The notes beneath the pieces are model-generated. The model searched no databases, was not told the DNA's origin, and saw nothing but the letters and a program-made list of their open reading frames with translations. Source: Nocardioidaceae bacterium (GTDB lineage: Bacteria > Actinomycetota > Actinomycetes > Propionibacteriales > Nocardioidaceae). Taken from it: a stretch of 64,000 nt of DNA. The stretch covers positions 1-64,000 of the forward strand of contig JACJWW010000011.1 of assembly GCA_020636935.1 (NCBI GenBank). The letters are read 5' to 3'. The position numbers were made by a program, and so were the translations under genes. Below, piece after piece: positions 41,414 through 50,575 of the stretch. Within the stretch, counting starts at the first letter, position 1. Each line of letters starts with the position of its first letter.

Positions 41414-43111
41414 ATGCGTCGACCCCTTGCTGTCTTGCTGGCCCCGCTCTTGTGTGTCGGGGTCTTGGCAGCGCCCGGAGCCCAAGCAGCCAAGCGCAAC
41501 CCAGGTGACTTGGACACTGGCTTCGGCACTCAAGGCACCCGCTTGTCGGCCCTATGGTCGACTGGGGACGACGTCACCGGAGTCACCAAACTTTCCGAGG
41601 ATGAAGATGATGCGCTGATCGTCTCTGGTAGCACGAAACGCAACGACGCTTCTGGCGACCCGCACTTGGAGTTGTCGAAATTTGGCTCCAATGGCACCAC
41701 AGGCAACTTCGGGGACTTCGGCAGGGCCACGATGATGCGGCAAAAGGGCGCGGTCGCCAACGCCGTGACCACCCAAGCCAATGATCTGGTGGTCAGTGCT
41801 GGCTACATGCGGCCGACCAGCGGCGGCAAGCAATTCTTCGTAGCCCGTCACACCACCGACAAGGACCTTCGAGGTTGGCCGGACTTCAGTTTCGGCACCG
41901 CTGGCGGCGTGGAAACCCAGGTTGGCGGCGACAATGACGCCGAGGCCATGGGCGTTGCCATGACCCCAGACCAGCGGATCGTCGCTGGTGGACGGGCCCG
42001 GGTCAGCGGCAGCAATGCCTTCGGGGTGGTGCGCTATTTGAGCAATGGCACCGTCGACTCGAGTTTTGGCTCGGCCAATGGCGTGACCACTGATTTTGGC
42101 GCAGATGACTTGGCCCGAGCCATTGCCGTGCAACCTGATGGCAAGGTGATGGCTGCTGGAAAGAGTGGCTCCAAGGTCGCCGTGGCCCGCTATCAGACCA
42201 ATGGTGTCCTCGACCCCTCATTCGGCAGCGGAGGCAAGGTTGCCTTCGCGGTTGGCGACTCTGTGGAGGCGCGCGCCATGTCACTGCTGCCCGATGGACG
42301 GATCGTGCTTGCTGGGGTGATCAACCAAGGCGGGCGCGAAAACACCTTCGTGGCCAGGCTGATGAGCAATGGAGCCTTCGACCCATCATTCGGCGCGGGT
42401 GGCAAGGTCGTGGTCAGCTTGAGTGGCGGCAACGATGCAGCCAATGCCGTCGCTGTGCAGCCAAACGGGCAGGTCCTCACCGGTGGTTATGCCGACTCCG
42501 GCACCACTCGAGACTTTGTCCTGGCTCGGTTCAACCCCAATGGAGCCTTGGATGCAGGCTTTGGGCTGGGCGGCAGCGTGTACACCTCCTTGGGTCAGTA
42601 CGGCGAAGAAGCCACCAGCATGCTGCTGCAGCGCGACGGCAAGGTCGTGCTTGCCGGTTGGGCACGAAAGGCCGACGGCACCAAGTCGATCGCCCTGGCC
42701 CGCTACCACAGTGATCAGCCCCTGGCCTCGATCGGCTTCCCCGGAAGACGGGTCAAGCGCAAGAATTTCCGGGCCATCTCAGGAAGCGTCACGGGAGCGA
42801 ACGTCACTTCTGCCGGGGTCGCGATCCAGAAGCTAAACCGCAAACTCCAACGCCGAGGCACCTGTCAGTGGATGATGCCGGCTGGCTTCGTCTTCCGCAC
42901 CAAGGCCTACACCGACAGCAGGGGTAAGAAGGTCTGCAAGCCGACGCGTTGGTATGAGCCAAAGACTTGGTCGAAGTCGGGTGGGGTTGGTTACTACTCG
43001 CTCAAGATCAACCCGTTCAAAGCGGGTCTTTATGAGATCTCGGTGCGCGGGGTTGCCGACAAGGTCAACCAGGAGACGCCAACCACTAAGCGAGTCCGTG
43101 TGGTCAGGTGA
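41414..43111 (+). CDS. secreted delta-60 repeat protein 2
   Basis: 565 residues, starting two bases after the stop of the first delta-60 gene. A signal peptide (RRPLAVLLAPLLCVGVLAAP) leads to seven delta-60 repeats (LDTGFGTQG, DFSFGTAGG, VDSSFGSANG, LDPSFGSGGKVAF, FDPSFGAGGKVVV, LDAGFGLGG and one weak unit), then the same type of C-terminal domain as its neighbour (SAGVAIQKLNRKLQRRGTCQ, KKVCKPTRWYEP, AGLYEISVRGVAD). The two are tandem paralogues that have diverged well. A paired surface role is likely, but its nature cannot be read from sequence. Confidence 0.85.
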   Translation: MRRPLAVLLAPLLCVGVLAAPGAQAAKRNPGDLDTGFGTQGTRLSALWSTGDDVTGVTKLSEDEDDALIVSGSTKRNDASGDPHLELSKFGSNGTTGNFGDFGRATMMRQKGAVANAVTTQANDLVVSAGYMRPTSGGKQFFVARHTTDKDLRGWPDFSFGTAGGVETQVGGDNDAEAMGVAMTPDQRIVAGGRARVSGSNAFGVVRYLSNGTVDSSFGSANGVTTDFGADDLARAIAVQPDGKVMAAGKSGSKVAVARYQTNGVLDPSFGSGGKVAFAVGDSVEARAMSLLPDGRIVLAGVINQGGRENTFVARLMSNGAFDPSFGAGGKVVVSLSGGNDAANAVAVQPNGQVLTGGYADSGTTRDFVLARFNPNGALDAGFGLGGSVYTSLGQYGEEATSMLLQRDGKVVLAGWARKADGTKSIALARYHSDQPLASIGFPGRRVKRKNFRAISGSVTGANVTSAGVAIQKLNRKLQRRGTCQWMMPAGFVFRTKAYTDSRGKKVCKPTRWYEPKTWSKSGGVGYYSLKINPFKAGLYEISVRGVADKVNQETPTTKRVRVVR

Positions 43112-43136
43112 GGTGCGTCCTCACTAAACTTCTGGA

Positions 43137-44516
43137 GTGCCCCTTCAGATCCATGACTCAGCCACGCGCAGCACGCGCGCATTTGTCCCTGCGAACGAGG
43201 GCAAGGCCAGCATCTACGTCTGTGGGCTCACCGTGCAGTCAGAGCCCCATGTCGGTCATGTGCGCTCCGCGGTCAATTTCGACATCCTGCGCCGCTGGTT
43301 GACCGCAAGTGGCTATGAAGTCACCTTCATTCGCAATATCACCGATATTGACGACAAGATCTTGAACAAGGCCGCTGAGCAGGGGCGCCCGTGGTACAAC
43401 CTCGCCTACGAAATGGCGCGCCACTTGAGCGCTGCTTATGACGAGCTCAATGTCTTGCCGCCGACCTATGAGCCATTGGCGACGGGGCACATCCCCGAGA
43501 TGCTGACCTTGATCTCGACTCTGATCGACAACGGTCATGCTTATGTCGCCGATGATGGCACCGGCGATGTCTTCTTTGACGTGCGCTCCTATCCGGCGTA
43601 CGGCGCCTTGTCAGGCCAGAAGGTCGACGACATGGAAGCTGCCGCCGATGCCGATCCGCGTGGCAAGCGTGACCCCCGCGACTTTGCCTTGTGGAAGGGA
43701 CGCAAGGACTCCGAGCCGGAGACGGCAAGTTGGCCTTCGCCCTGGGGTCTCGGCCGACCTGGATGGCATATCGAATGCTCGGCCATGGCTGGCAAATATC
43801 TCGGACCTCGCTTCGACATCCATGGCGGTGGGATTGACCTGCGATTCCCACACCACGAAAACGAGCAAGCCCAGTCGCGGGCTGCGGGGCAGGAGTTTGC
43901 GTCGTACTGGATGCACAATGCCTGGATCACCACGAGTGGCGAGAAGATGAGCAAGTCGTTGGGCAACTCGTTGTTGATCCCCAATGTCTTGGAGCGGGTG
44001 CGCGGCATCGAGTTGCGCTACTACTTGGTTGCGGCACACTATCGCTCACACGTTGAGTTCAGCTTTGCTGCCCTTCAAGAAGCTGCGGCCGCATTTGGTC
44101 GGATCGAAGGATTCCTTGAGCGTGTGGGTGAGGTGGCTGTGGGTGCCTTGCCTGACGCATTCGTGGCGGCCATGGACGACGACCTGGGTACCCCGGCGGC
44201 AGTGGGGGTGATCCATGACCTCGTGCGTGAGGGCAACAAAGCCCTTGCTGCGGGAGCGGGGCAGGCTGAGGCCGCCCAGGTCAGGGCGATGCTTGGCGTG
44301 CTCGGGTTGGACCCATTAGATGCCCATTGGGTCGGCAAGTCCGACAGTGGCCACGAGGCTGCGGTGATCGATGCCCTGATCCAAGGGATGCTGGCGCAAC
44401 GCGAGGCCGCCCGTGAGGCAAGGGACTTCGCGACCGCCGACGCGATCCGTGAGCAGATCAAGGCTGCAGGGGTAAACCTCGAAGACACGGCCTCTGGCCC
44501 GAAATGGAGTTTGTGA
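43137..44516 (+). CDS. cysS: cysteinyl-tRNA synthetase
   Basis: 459 residues from a GTG at 43137. Class I synthetase: the zinc/start Cys in IYVCGLTVQSEPHVGHVRSA, where PHVGHV is the HIGH motif; FIRNITDIDDKI; RPGWHIECSAMAGKYLG; DIHGGGIDLRFPHHENE; and KMSKSLGN. It charges tRNA-Cys in the cytoplasm. I prefer CysS over the mycothiol ligase MshC because of length and neighbourhood. Only a weak CTGGA stands before the start. It is coupled to rlmB by a one-base overlap, the order known from mycobacteria. Confidence 0.97.
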   Translation: MPLQIHDSATRSTRAFVPANEGKASIYVCGLTVQSEPHVGHVRSAVNFDILRRWLTASGYEVTFIRNITDIDDKILNKAAEQGRPWYNLAYEMARHLSAAYDELNVLPPTYEPLATGHIPEMLTLISTLIDNGHAYVADDGTGDVFFDVRSYPAYGALSGQKVDDMEAAADADPRGKRDPRDFALWKGRKDSEPETASWPSPWGLGRPGWHIECSAMAGKYLGPRFDIHGGGIDLRFPHHENEQAQSRAAGQEFASYWMHNAWITTSGEKMSKSLGNSLLIPNVLERVRGIELRYYLVAAHYRSHVEFSFAALQEAAAAFGRIEGFLERVGEVAVGALPDAFVAAMDDDLGTPAAVGVIHDLVREGNKALAAGAGQAEAAQVRAMLGVLGLDPLDAHWVGKSDSGHEAAVIDALIQGMLAQREAAREARDFATADAIREQIKAAGVNLEDTASGPKWSL

Positions 44517-45469
44517 TGGCTGGCAACTCGCAGCGACGGGGTGCGATCAGGAAATCTGGTAAGGGCAACCCAACAGCCGGCTCGGGTGGTCGGGTCAAGC
44601 GGGGCCTGGAGGGCAAGGGCCCCACTCCAAGGGCTGAAGACCGCCCAAATCACAAGGCCTACAAATCGCGTAAGAAGGCTGAAAAAGTGGCCGCAGCCAA
44701 GCCCAAGCGCAAGCCCAAGGGACGTGAGTCAGAGTGGGTCGCAGGTCGCAACAGCGTAGTTGAAGCGCTCCAAGCCGGGATGCCAGTGACCACCCTCTTC
44801 GTGGCCGAGGGAGTTGAGCGTGATGGTCGGATGCGTGAAGCCTTCGCGATCGCGGCAGACCGTGGGATCTCGCTCATGGAGGTGCCCCGACTTGAGCTGG
44901 ATCGCCTGACCGGCGGCGCGGTGCACCAAGGGCTAGCGGCCCGGATCCCGCCGTACGAATATGCCAAGCCAGCCGACTTGCTCGATCGAGCGGCCCAGAT
45001 CGGTGAGCCGCCGCTGATCGTGGCTCTCGACTCCGTGACCGATCCGCGCAATCTCGGTGCAGTGGTGCGTTCAGCCTCTGGCTTTGGGGCTCACGGGGTG
45101 TTGATCCCAGAGCGCCGGGCCGCAGGCATGACTGCTTCTGCCTGGAAGACCTCGGCAGGAGCAGCCGCTAGGCTTCCGGTCGCATTGGCCACGAATCTGA
45201 CCCGGCAGTTGAAGGCCTATCAAGATGCTGGTTGCATGGTCGTTGGCCTAGCTGCTGATGGTGATATCTCCCTGCCAGATCTTGACCTCGCCGATGGCCC
45301 GTTAGTGGTCGTCGTCGGAGCTGAAGGTGGCGGACTGTCCCGGCTGGTGGGCGAAACCTGCGATCAATTGGTATCGATCCCGATGGTGAACTCCTTGGAG
45401 TCGCTCAATGCTGGAGTCGCTGCGAGTGTGGCGCTCTATGCCATCGCGCAAAAGCGGGCTGGTGGCTGA
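44516..45469 (+). CDS. rlmB: 23S rRNA (guanosine-2'-O-)-methyltransferase RlmB
   Basis: 317 residues from the ATG overlapping the cysS stop. Residues 1-70 are a basic, disordered extension (RRGAIRKSGKGNPTAGSG). Then the RNA-binding part (WVAGRNSVVEALQAGMPV) and the SPOUT catalytic domain with the knot motifs: ALDSVTDPRNLGAVVRSA, VVVGAEGGGLSRLV, IPMVNSLESLNAGVAASVAL. It methylates the 2'-O of G2251 (E. coli numbering) in 23S rRNA. The basic extension is common in actinobacterial members. Confidence 0.95.
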   Translation: MAGNSQRRGAIRKSGKGNPTAGSGGRVKRGLEGKGPTPRAEDRPNHKAYKSRKKAEKVAAAKPKRKPKGRESEWVAGRNSVVEALQAGMPVTTLFVAEGVERDGRMREAFAIAADRGISLMEVPRLELDRLTGGAVHQGLAARIPPYEYAKPADLLDRAAQIGEPPLIVALDSVTDPRNLGAVVRSASGFGAHGVLIPERRAAGMTASAWKTSAGAAARLPVALATNLTRQLKAYQDAGCMVVGLAADGDISLPDLDLADGPLVVVVGAEGGGLSRLVGETCDQLVSIPMVNSLESLNAGVAASVALYAIAQKRAGG

Positions 45470-45472
45470 GGT

Positions 45473-46039
45473 TCAGCGCAATATCTTGACCGCGTCAGCC
45501 AAGGGCTCGAGCTGGTCGAAGAGTGCCGCGATCTGCTCAGGACGCCGCTGGGCTGGCTCGAAGCTCCCCTCGAGAATTTCGTCATAAGTACGGATGCTCA
45601 TCTGACCTCTGGTCACATGCAAGACGACATTGGCAAGGATCTGACGCCACTGTTCGACCGCGCGTACGCCGCCATCTGCTCCATATGAGACCAGGGCCGC
45701 AGCCTTGTTGCGCCACTCGGGGTACAAGACATCTACCGCATTCTTCAAAGCGGCCGGAACCCCATGGTTGTATTCGGGAGTTACGAAGACATAGCCGTCG
45801 TATTGCTCAATCGTCTGTGACCAGCGGGTGGTCTTGGGGTTTTCGTATACGCCGCCGGCTGCCCCTGGCACGGTCGGCTCGTTGAGCAAGTCGAGATCAA
45901 AATCAGCCAGATCAACCAAGTCATATGTGGCCGAGCGTTGCTTGGCTTGATCGGCGACCCATTGGGCAACGGAGGCGCCAACCCGGCCTGGGCGAGTCGA
46001 ACCGACGATGATGGCAAATTTTAGATTTGGATTGGTCAC
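45473..46039 (-). CDS. NADPH-dependent FMN reductase (flavodoxin fold)
   Basis: 188 residues from the GTG at 46039, where the flavodoxin fold starts (VTNPNLKFAIIVGSTRPGRV). The frame is open to an ATG at 46129, but that extension translates the 14-bp repeat array and is unlikely. The FMN phosphate loop is GSTRPGRVG, followed by VFVTPEYNHGVPAALKNAVD, the NADPH-dependent reductase signature. It should reduce FMN or quinones in the cytoplasm. It is convergent with rlmB. Confidence 0.88.
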   Translation of the reverse strand: MTNPNLKFAIIVGSTRPGRVGASVAQWVADQAKQRSATYDLVDLADFDLDLLNEPTVPGAAGGVYENPKTTRWSQTIEQYDGYVFVTPEYNHGVPAALKNAVDVLYPEWRNKAAALVSYGADGGVRAVEQWRQILANVVLHVTRGQMSIRTYDEILEGSFEPAQRRPEQIAALFDQLEPLADAVKILR

Positions 46040-46076
46040 GAGACCCACAACTGATCCAGGCCCCGGGGCATTCCCG

Positions 46077-46132
46077 GGCCCAACGATTTCGGCCCAACGA
46101 TTTGGGCCCAGCCATTTCGACTCAGCCATTTC
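46077..46132. repeat. 14-bp tandem repeat, four units
   Basis: GGCCCAACGATTTC, GGCCCAACGATTTG, GGCCCAGCCATTTC, GACTCAGCCATTTC, head to tail without spacers, between the sulfatase stop and the FMN reductase start. Confidence 0.85.
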
Positions 46133-46135
46133 GGT

Positions 46136-47818
46136 CTAACGCGCGGGTGGGTTTTGGTAGTACTTCGCTGTGGCCTCGATCTGGGCGTCTGTAATCGCTT
46201 TGACTTCTGCCGCGGTCTGTTGGAATCTCTTTGGCAGTGCCGTATGGCAGGTTGCTCCAGCGCAGTTGGCATAAGACTTCTGCAGCTTGATCAACTCGGC
46301 CAAGACCTGGGCATAGCGAGGGTCTTTGTGAAGGCTGTTCAGCTCCAAGGGATCTGTCTGCAGGTCGTAGAGCTCCTTCTCGGCGCCCACCGAATAACGG
46401 GTTAGCTTCCAGCGACCTAGACGGATCCCTTCGGTGTTTAGCGGTTGTCTGCCCAAGGCATGGTGAGTCTTGGAATAGCGAGATTCGGGGATCATCGACT
46501 CAGTCACCACCGGACGCTGCCAACCGAGATCGCCACCCTCGATCACCGGGCGCAGCGAGATGCCGTCATAACCAGGCAGGCTTGCACCAGCGTAGGCGGC
46601 GATAGTCGGGGCCAGATCGACCGTAGTGGCGGGGTCATAGCGATCGCCACTGGAAATCCCCGGGCCCGAAATTAGAAGGGGCACTCGAAGTGATGGCTCG
46701 TGCAAGGTGATCTTGCCTTGACGCTTGCGATGTTCGCCAAGGTAGTAGCCGTTGTCTGAAGTGAAGATGATGATTGTGGAGCCGAGGAGGCCTTGACGGC
46801 TGAGTGCCGAGAAGGTCTTGCCGATTTGATGGTCAAGCACATACAACGCCTCAGCCCGTTGCCTAGTGACCGTGCGCACGGCCACCTTCTCGGCCACATT
46901 CAGCCCCGGTACATGCAGATAGCGCGGCTTGTCGGACACATCGGCTTCAGCGGGTCGATTAGGGGGAGTCCCCAGGCCGTGAGAAATCTGCTTGTCAAAA
47001 AGTCCCTTGACGCGATCGGGTCGGGCCGGAGTCACAAAATGGGTGTAGTCGCCGTCGTCACGCAACACACTGCCCGGGTCATCTGGCTCGATCGGGTCAC
47101 CGTGATGAGGCGCAACTGGGGTCCACCAAATGAACCACGGCTCTTGGCCAGCGGCGTACTTGCTGATCAGCGAGCGGGTCTGACCAGCCGTCACGTCGGT
47201 GGTATATCGACCAGGGAAGCCGGTGATCTTGCCATTGATATTTTCGACCAGGTTGAAATAGTCGTAGGTGCCGCCCTTGAAATCATCCCCCGATTGCCAC
47301 AGGTGATCAGAGGCGCCAAACCAATCGGTCCAGCCGGGCGGGACATATTTTAGGCTGGACTTGCCGGTGGCTTTCACAGTCTGCTCGCCGTAGCCATTGA
47401 GATATTTGCCAACCAACGCGGTTTGATAACCCGACTCTTGCAAGGCTGTTGCAATGGTCACCGAGTCATTGAAAACCCGGAATCCATAGGGGTCTTCATG
47501 GCTATAGACATGGTGATTATGGGTGTACTTGCCGGTCAGGAAGCTAGATCGCGAGGGGCAGCACAAGGGATAGGGGGCAAATGAGTTCTTGAAGGTCAAG
47601 CCGCGATCTTGCAGGTACTTGCGAGTATTTGGCATCCACCGCAACTCATCGACTCGCATGTCATCGGCTTCAATCACCAAGACATTGGGCCGCGCCGTCG
47701 CCGCCCGGGTCGTGGTGGGGGCAGCGGGTTGGATCGGCCGGTAGGCCTTGGGGCCGCAGCCAACCAGAGCCAACAAAGCTGCTAGCGCGCAAACTGTTGC
47801 GATGCGACGCCTTTTCAC
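46136..47818 (-). CDS. sulfatase lipoprotein starting directly after tRNA-Thr
   Basis: 560 residues from a GTG at 47818. The signal peptide is lipoprotein-type (RRIATVCALAALLALVGC). The sulfatase domain starts RPNVLVIEADDMRVDELRWM; the formylglycine site is YPLCCPSRSSFLTGKYTH (CxPSR), and metal/substrate residues follow in VALVGKYLNGYG-like and IIIFTSDNGYYLGEHRKRQG stretches. It should hydrolyse sulfate esters outside the cell. The start codon is one base from the discriminator base of the tRNA gene, so no ribosome-binding site fits between; translation probably starts on a leaderless message released by tRNA 3' processing. Confidence 0.9.
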   Translation of the reverse strand: MKRRRIATVCALAALLALVGCGPKAYRPIQPAAPTTTRAATARPNVLVIEADDMRVDELRWMPNTRKYLQDRGLTFKNSFAPYPLCCPSRSSFLTGKYTHNHHVYSHEDPYGFRVFNDSVTIATALQESGYQTALVGKYLNGYGEQTVKATGKSSLKYVPPGWTDWFGASDHLWQSGDDFKGGTYDYFNLVENINGKITGFPGRYTTDVTAGQTRSLISKYAAGQEPWFIWWTPVAPHHGDPIEPDDPGSVLRDDGDYTHFVTPARPDRVKGLFDKQISHGLGTPPNRPAEADVSDKPRYLHVPGLNVAEKVAVRTVTRQRAEALYVLDHQIGKTFSALSRQGLLGSTIIIFTSDNGYYLGEHRKRQGKITLHEPSLRVPLLISGPGISSGDRYDPATTVDLAPTIAAYAGASLPGYDGISLRPVIEGGDLGWQRPVVTESMIPESRYSKTHHALGRQPLNTEGIRLGRWKLTRYSVGAEKELYDLQTDPLELNSLHKDPRYAQVLAELIKLQKSYANCAGATCHTALPKRFQQTAAEVKAITDAQIEATAKYYQNPPAR

Positions 47819-47819
47819 G

Positions 47820-47892
47820 AGCCGGTGACAGGAGTCGAACCCGCGACATCCTCATTACAAGTGAGGCGCTCTACCAACTGAGCTACACCGGC
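47820..47892 (-). tRNA. tRNA-Thr (anticodon TGT)
   Basis: Read on the minus strand: acceptor stem GCCGGTG/CACCGGC (perfect, 47892-47886 with 47827-47821), D arm GCTC...GAGC, anticodon stem CCTCA/TGAGG with loop CTTGTAA (anticodon TGT, reads ACA), T arm with GGGTTCGACTC. The discriminator is T at 47820 and CCA is not encoded. The sulfatase GTG begins at 47818. Confidence 0.96.
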
Positions 47893-47978
47893 ATACCGAT
47901 CTGAGTCGGCGGTGCAATCGTAGGGGAATGACCGCGCTGCCGCACATCCATGTCGGGTGCGTCGTGCAGGCGGTGAGG

Positions 47979-48851
47979 TCAGCGCACCTGTTTGGCCACA
48001 AATCTCTTTGTCGCGCTGGTGATGCAGTGCTGGGCAGCCACGAGTAAGAGCTCGTCGCCACCGACGGCTTCGGTGTGCGTCAGCAAGTCGAAGACAGACT
48101 CGATCGACTTGGTCAGGGATTCAGGTGCCGATGCCCCACCCAGCAAATGTCCTAGGAAGAGCGCAGCGGCGACGTCGCCGGTGCCACCCACGGCGATCGC
48201 GCGCTTCGGCGTACGCACTCGCCAGGTGGCCTCGTCGGTGACGCAGTACACGTCGACTTCACCTGGTGGGGTGTCTTCGGTGTGCACGCTGGTGATGAGT
48301 ACGACGCGGGGGCCGCGCCCACGCAAGTCGTCGGCTGCAGCCAGCAAGTCGCCGGTGGTGTTGGTGTTGTGATCAGTCAAGAACTCCAACTCGAACTGAT
48401 TGGGCGTGATGATGTCGGCTGCAGGGACGAGGATGTGCTTGATCGCCGCTGCCGTGTCTGGGGCGGCGTACAAGCCGCGACCCGCGGCACCGATCACCGG
48501 GTCGAGGCAGTAGCTGACTTGGGGATTGGCAGACCTAGCCGATGCAACCGTGTCGCCCACCACCTCGGCGATCGCGGCACTACCGAGATAGCCACTGAGC
48601 ACTGCGTCGAGCCGGGAGAGTAGGCCTCGCTCGGAGACGCCGAGGATCAGGTCGGCCACTTCTTGCGCGGTTGCTCGGGTGCCGCGCCATCCGTCGTACC
48701 CAGTGTGATTGGAGAAGTGCACGGTGTTGATTGGCCAGGCCTCGATGCCCAGCCTTTGCAGGGTAAACACGGCCGCGGCATTGCCGACATGGCCGTAGGA
48801 GACGTGGGACTGGATTGACAGCACCTGTGCCGGGCTGATCGGCTGATCCAT
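47979..48851 (-). CDS. pdxY: pyridoxal kinase
   Basis: 290 residues of the ribokinase fold. It phosphorylates pyridoxal with ATP to give PLP. Family landmarks: VLSIQSHVSYGHVGNAAAVF at the start, INTVHFSNHTGYDGWRGT, YCLDPVIGAAGRGLYAAPD, ITPNQFELEFLTD, and the anion-hole GGTGDVAAALFLGHLL with the catalytic Asp. It is cytoplasmic. It precedes the tRNA gene on the same strand (86 bases apart) and is divergent from the GMC oxidoreductase operon. Confidence 0.94.
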   Translation of the reverse strand: MDQPISPAQVLSIQSHVSYGHVGNAAAVFTLQRLGIEAWPINTVHFSNHTGYDGWRGTRATAQEVADLILGVSERGLLSRLDAVLSGYLGSAAIAEVVGDTVASARSANPQVSYCLDPVIGAAGRGLYAAPDTAAAIKHILVPAADIITPNQFELEFLTDHNTNTTGDLLAAADDLRGRGPRVVLITSVHTEDTPPGEVDVYCVTDEATWRVRTPKRAIAVGGTGDVAAALFLGHLLGGASAPESLTKSIESVFDLLTHTEAVGGDELLLVAAQHCITSATKRFVAKQVR

Positions 48852-48962
48852 GCGGTCCAGTCTGCACCATCCTCGAACTGTCCGAACAAACTAGAACTTG
48901 TTACAGTTGTCCCCGGATCGGGAGCCCCGAACTACAGGTAACTAGCCGATAAGGAAGTCCCA

Positions 48963-50567
48963 ATGAGCCAAGCTGATTATGTCGTTATTGGTGCAGGTAG
49001 CGCAGGCTGCGCGGTTGCGGCCCGATTGGCCCAAGCTGGCAATCGGGTGATCTTGCTCGAAGGCGGCAAGGTCGACAAGTCCTTCTTCGTCAAGAAGCCC
49101 GGCATGATCGGCGCGATGCACTCTGAGCCCAAGCTCAAGAAGCGCTTCGACTGGGGCTACTACACCACCCCGCAAGAGAACGCCAACAACCGCAAGATCC
49201 CCCAGACCAGAGGCAAGGTGCTCGGCGGCTCAAGCTCGGTCAATGGCATGCTCTGGGTGCGCGGCAATCGCGCCAACTACGACGCCTGGGCCGCCGAAGG
49301 CAATGTCGGCTGGGATGCCGACACCGTCAATGACGTGTACAAGCGCGTCGAAGACTTCGAGGATGGCGCCAATGACTACCGCGGCTCCGGCGGGCCGATC
49401 AAGGTGCAGCGCCATACCCAACCCACCGAGGCTGCCCAACTCTTCGAGCAGGCCTGTGCCGACACCCTTGGTGTCAAGGTCCTTGAGGACTACAACGCCG
49501 CCGAGCAGGAGGGCGTCAGCGCCTTCCAGCAGAGCATCCATGACGGCCTGCGCTATTCGTCATCACGTGGCTATGTGCACGACTTGAGCCCGCAACTGCT
49601 CGACGTACGCACCAGCATCCACGTCAACAAGATCATCATCAACAACGGTCGGGCCACCGGGGTTGAGGTCATCGACAAGAGCGGTGCCACCCAGACGATT
49701 ACAGCCGACAAAGAGGTCATCCTCTCTGCTGGTGTCTTTGGTTCGCCGCAAATCCTGCAACTGTCAGGAGTCGGCCCAGCCGATCACCTCAAGCAATTCG
49801 GCATCAACGTTGTCGCCGATCTGCCCGTTGGTGACAACCTGCACGACCACATGTTCGTGCCGATGACCTACCAGGTCGACAACAGCCCCCACATCGGCTC
49901 ACCGGCGTACTTCGCCAAGGGCGTGGCCAAGGAAGTCATCAAGGGCGGCACCTTCTTGGAAAACAGCGTCTTTGAAAAGGTCGCCTTCGTGCGCACCTCG
50001 CTGGCCACCGATGTGCCCGACCTGCAGATCCACGTGCTTCCGTGGGCCTACCCCTCGCCCAACCAAGATGCCCCCGTGCGACACAAGGTTGATCTCGTGC
50101 CGGCGGTGACCGTGATGTCAACGCTGATCTACCCGCGCAGCCGCGGCACCGTGCGTCTGAGCAGCGCCGACCCCAAGGCCGCCCCGCTGATCGACTTCAA
50201 GTACCTAGCTGAGCCCGAGGATCGTCAGACCCTGCTTGAGGGTTGTCAGATGATCCGCGAGGTCATGGCCAATCCCATCTTCGGTGGACATGTCAAGAAG
50301 GAGCTCCACCCGGGTGCGCAGTACTCCAACGCCGACCTGCCCAGCGAGATCCTCAACCGCGCCACCACGGTGTACCACGGTGTGGGCAGCTGCAAGATGG
50401 GTGTCGACGAGCAAGCCGTGGTCGGGCCCGACCTCAAGGTGCGCGGCGTCGAAGGCCTGCGCGTTGCGGATGCCTCGATCATGCCGACCATCATCGGTGG
50501 CAACACCAATGCTCCCTCGATCATGATCGGCGAGAAGTGTGCCGACTTGATCCTGGCCGGCAACTAG
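48963..50567 (+). CDS. GMC oxidoreductase, choline-dehydrogenase-like
   Basis: 534 residues, FAD-dependent. The nucleotide-binding start is YVVIGAGSAGCAVAARLAQA; the GMC signature 1 is GKVLGGSSSVNGMLWVRGNR and signature 2 is VILSAGVFGSPQILQLSGVG. The catalytic His is in VYHGVGSCKMG, with the second pair region IGGNTNAPSIMIGEKCADL. It should oxidise a primary alcohol such as choline or a long-chain or polyether alcohol to aldehyde. The next gene, an aldehyde dehydrogenase 8 bases on, would then take the aldehyde to the acid. A GGAAG-type site precedes the ATG. Confidence 0.92.
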   Translation: MSQADYVVIGAGSAGCAVAARLAQAGNRVILLEGGKVDKSFFVKKPGMIGAMHSEPKLKKRFDWGYYTTPQENANNRKIPQTRGKVLGGSSSVNGMLWVRGNRANYDAWAAEGNVGWDADTVNDVYKRVEDFEDGANDYRGSGGPIKVQRHTQPTEAAQLFEQACADTLGVKVLEDYNAAEQEGVSAFQQSIHDGLRYSSSRGYVHDLSPQLLDVRTSIHVNKIIINNGRATGVEVIDKSGATQTITADKEVILSAGVFGSPQILQLSGVGPADHLKQFGINVVADLPVGDNLHDHMFVPMTYQVDNSPHIGSPAYFAKGVAKEVIKGGTFLENSVFEKVAFVRTSLATDVPDLQIHVLPWAYPSPNQDAPVRHKVDLVPAVTVMSTLIYPRSRGTVRLSSADPKAAPLIDFKYLAEPEDRQTLLEGCQMIREVMANPIFGGHVKKELHPGAQYSNADLPSEILNRATTVYHGVGSCKMGVDEQAVVGPDLKVRGVEGLRVADASIMPTIIGGNTNAPSIMIGEKCADLILAGN

Positions 50568-50575
50568 GAGATTCC

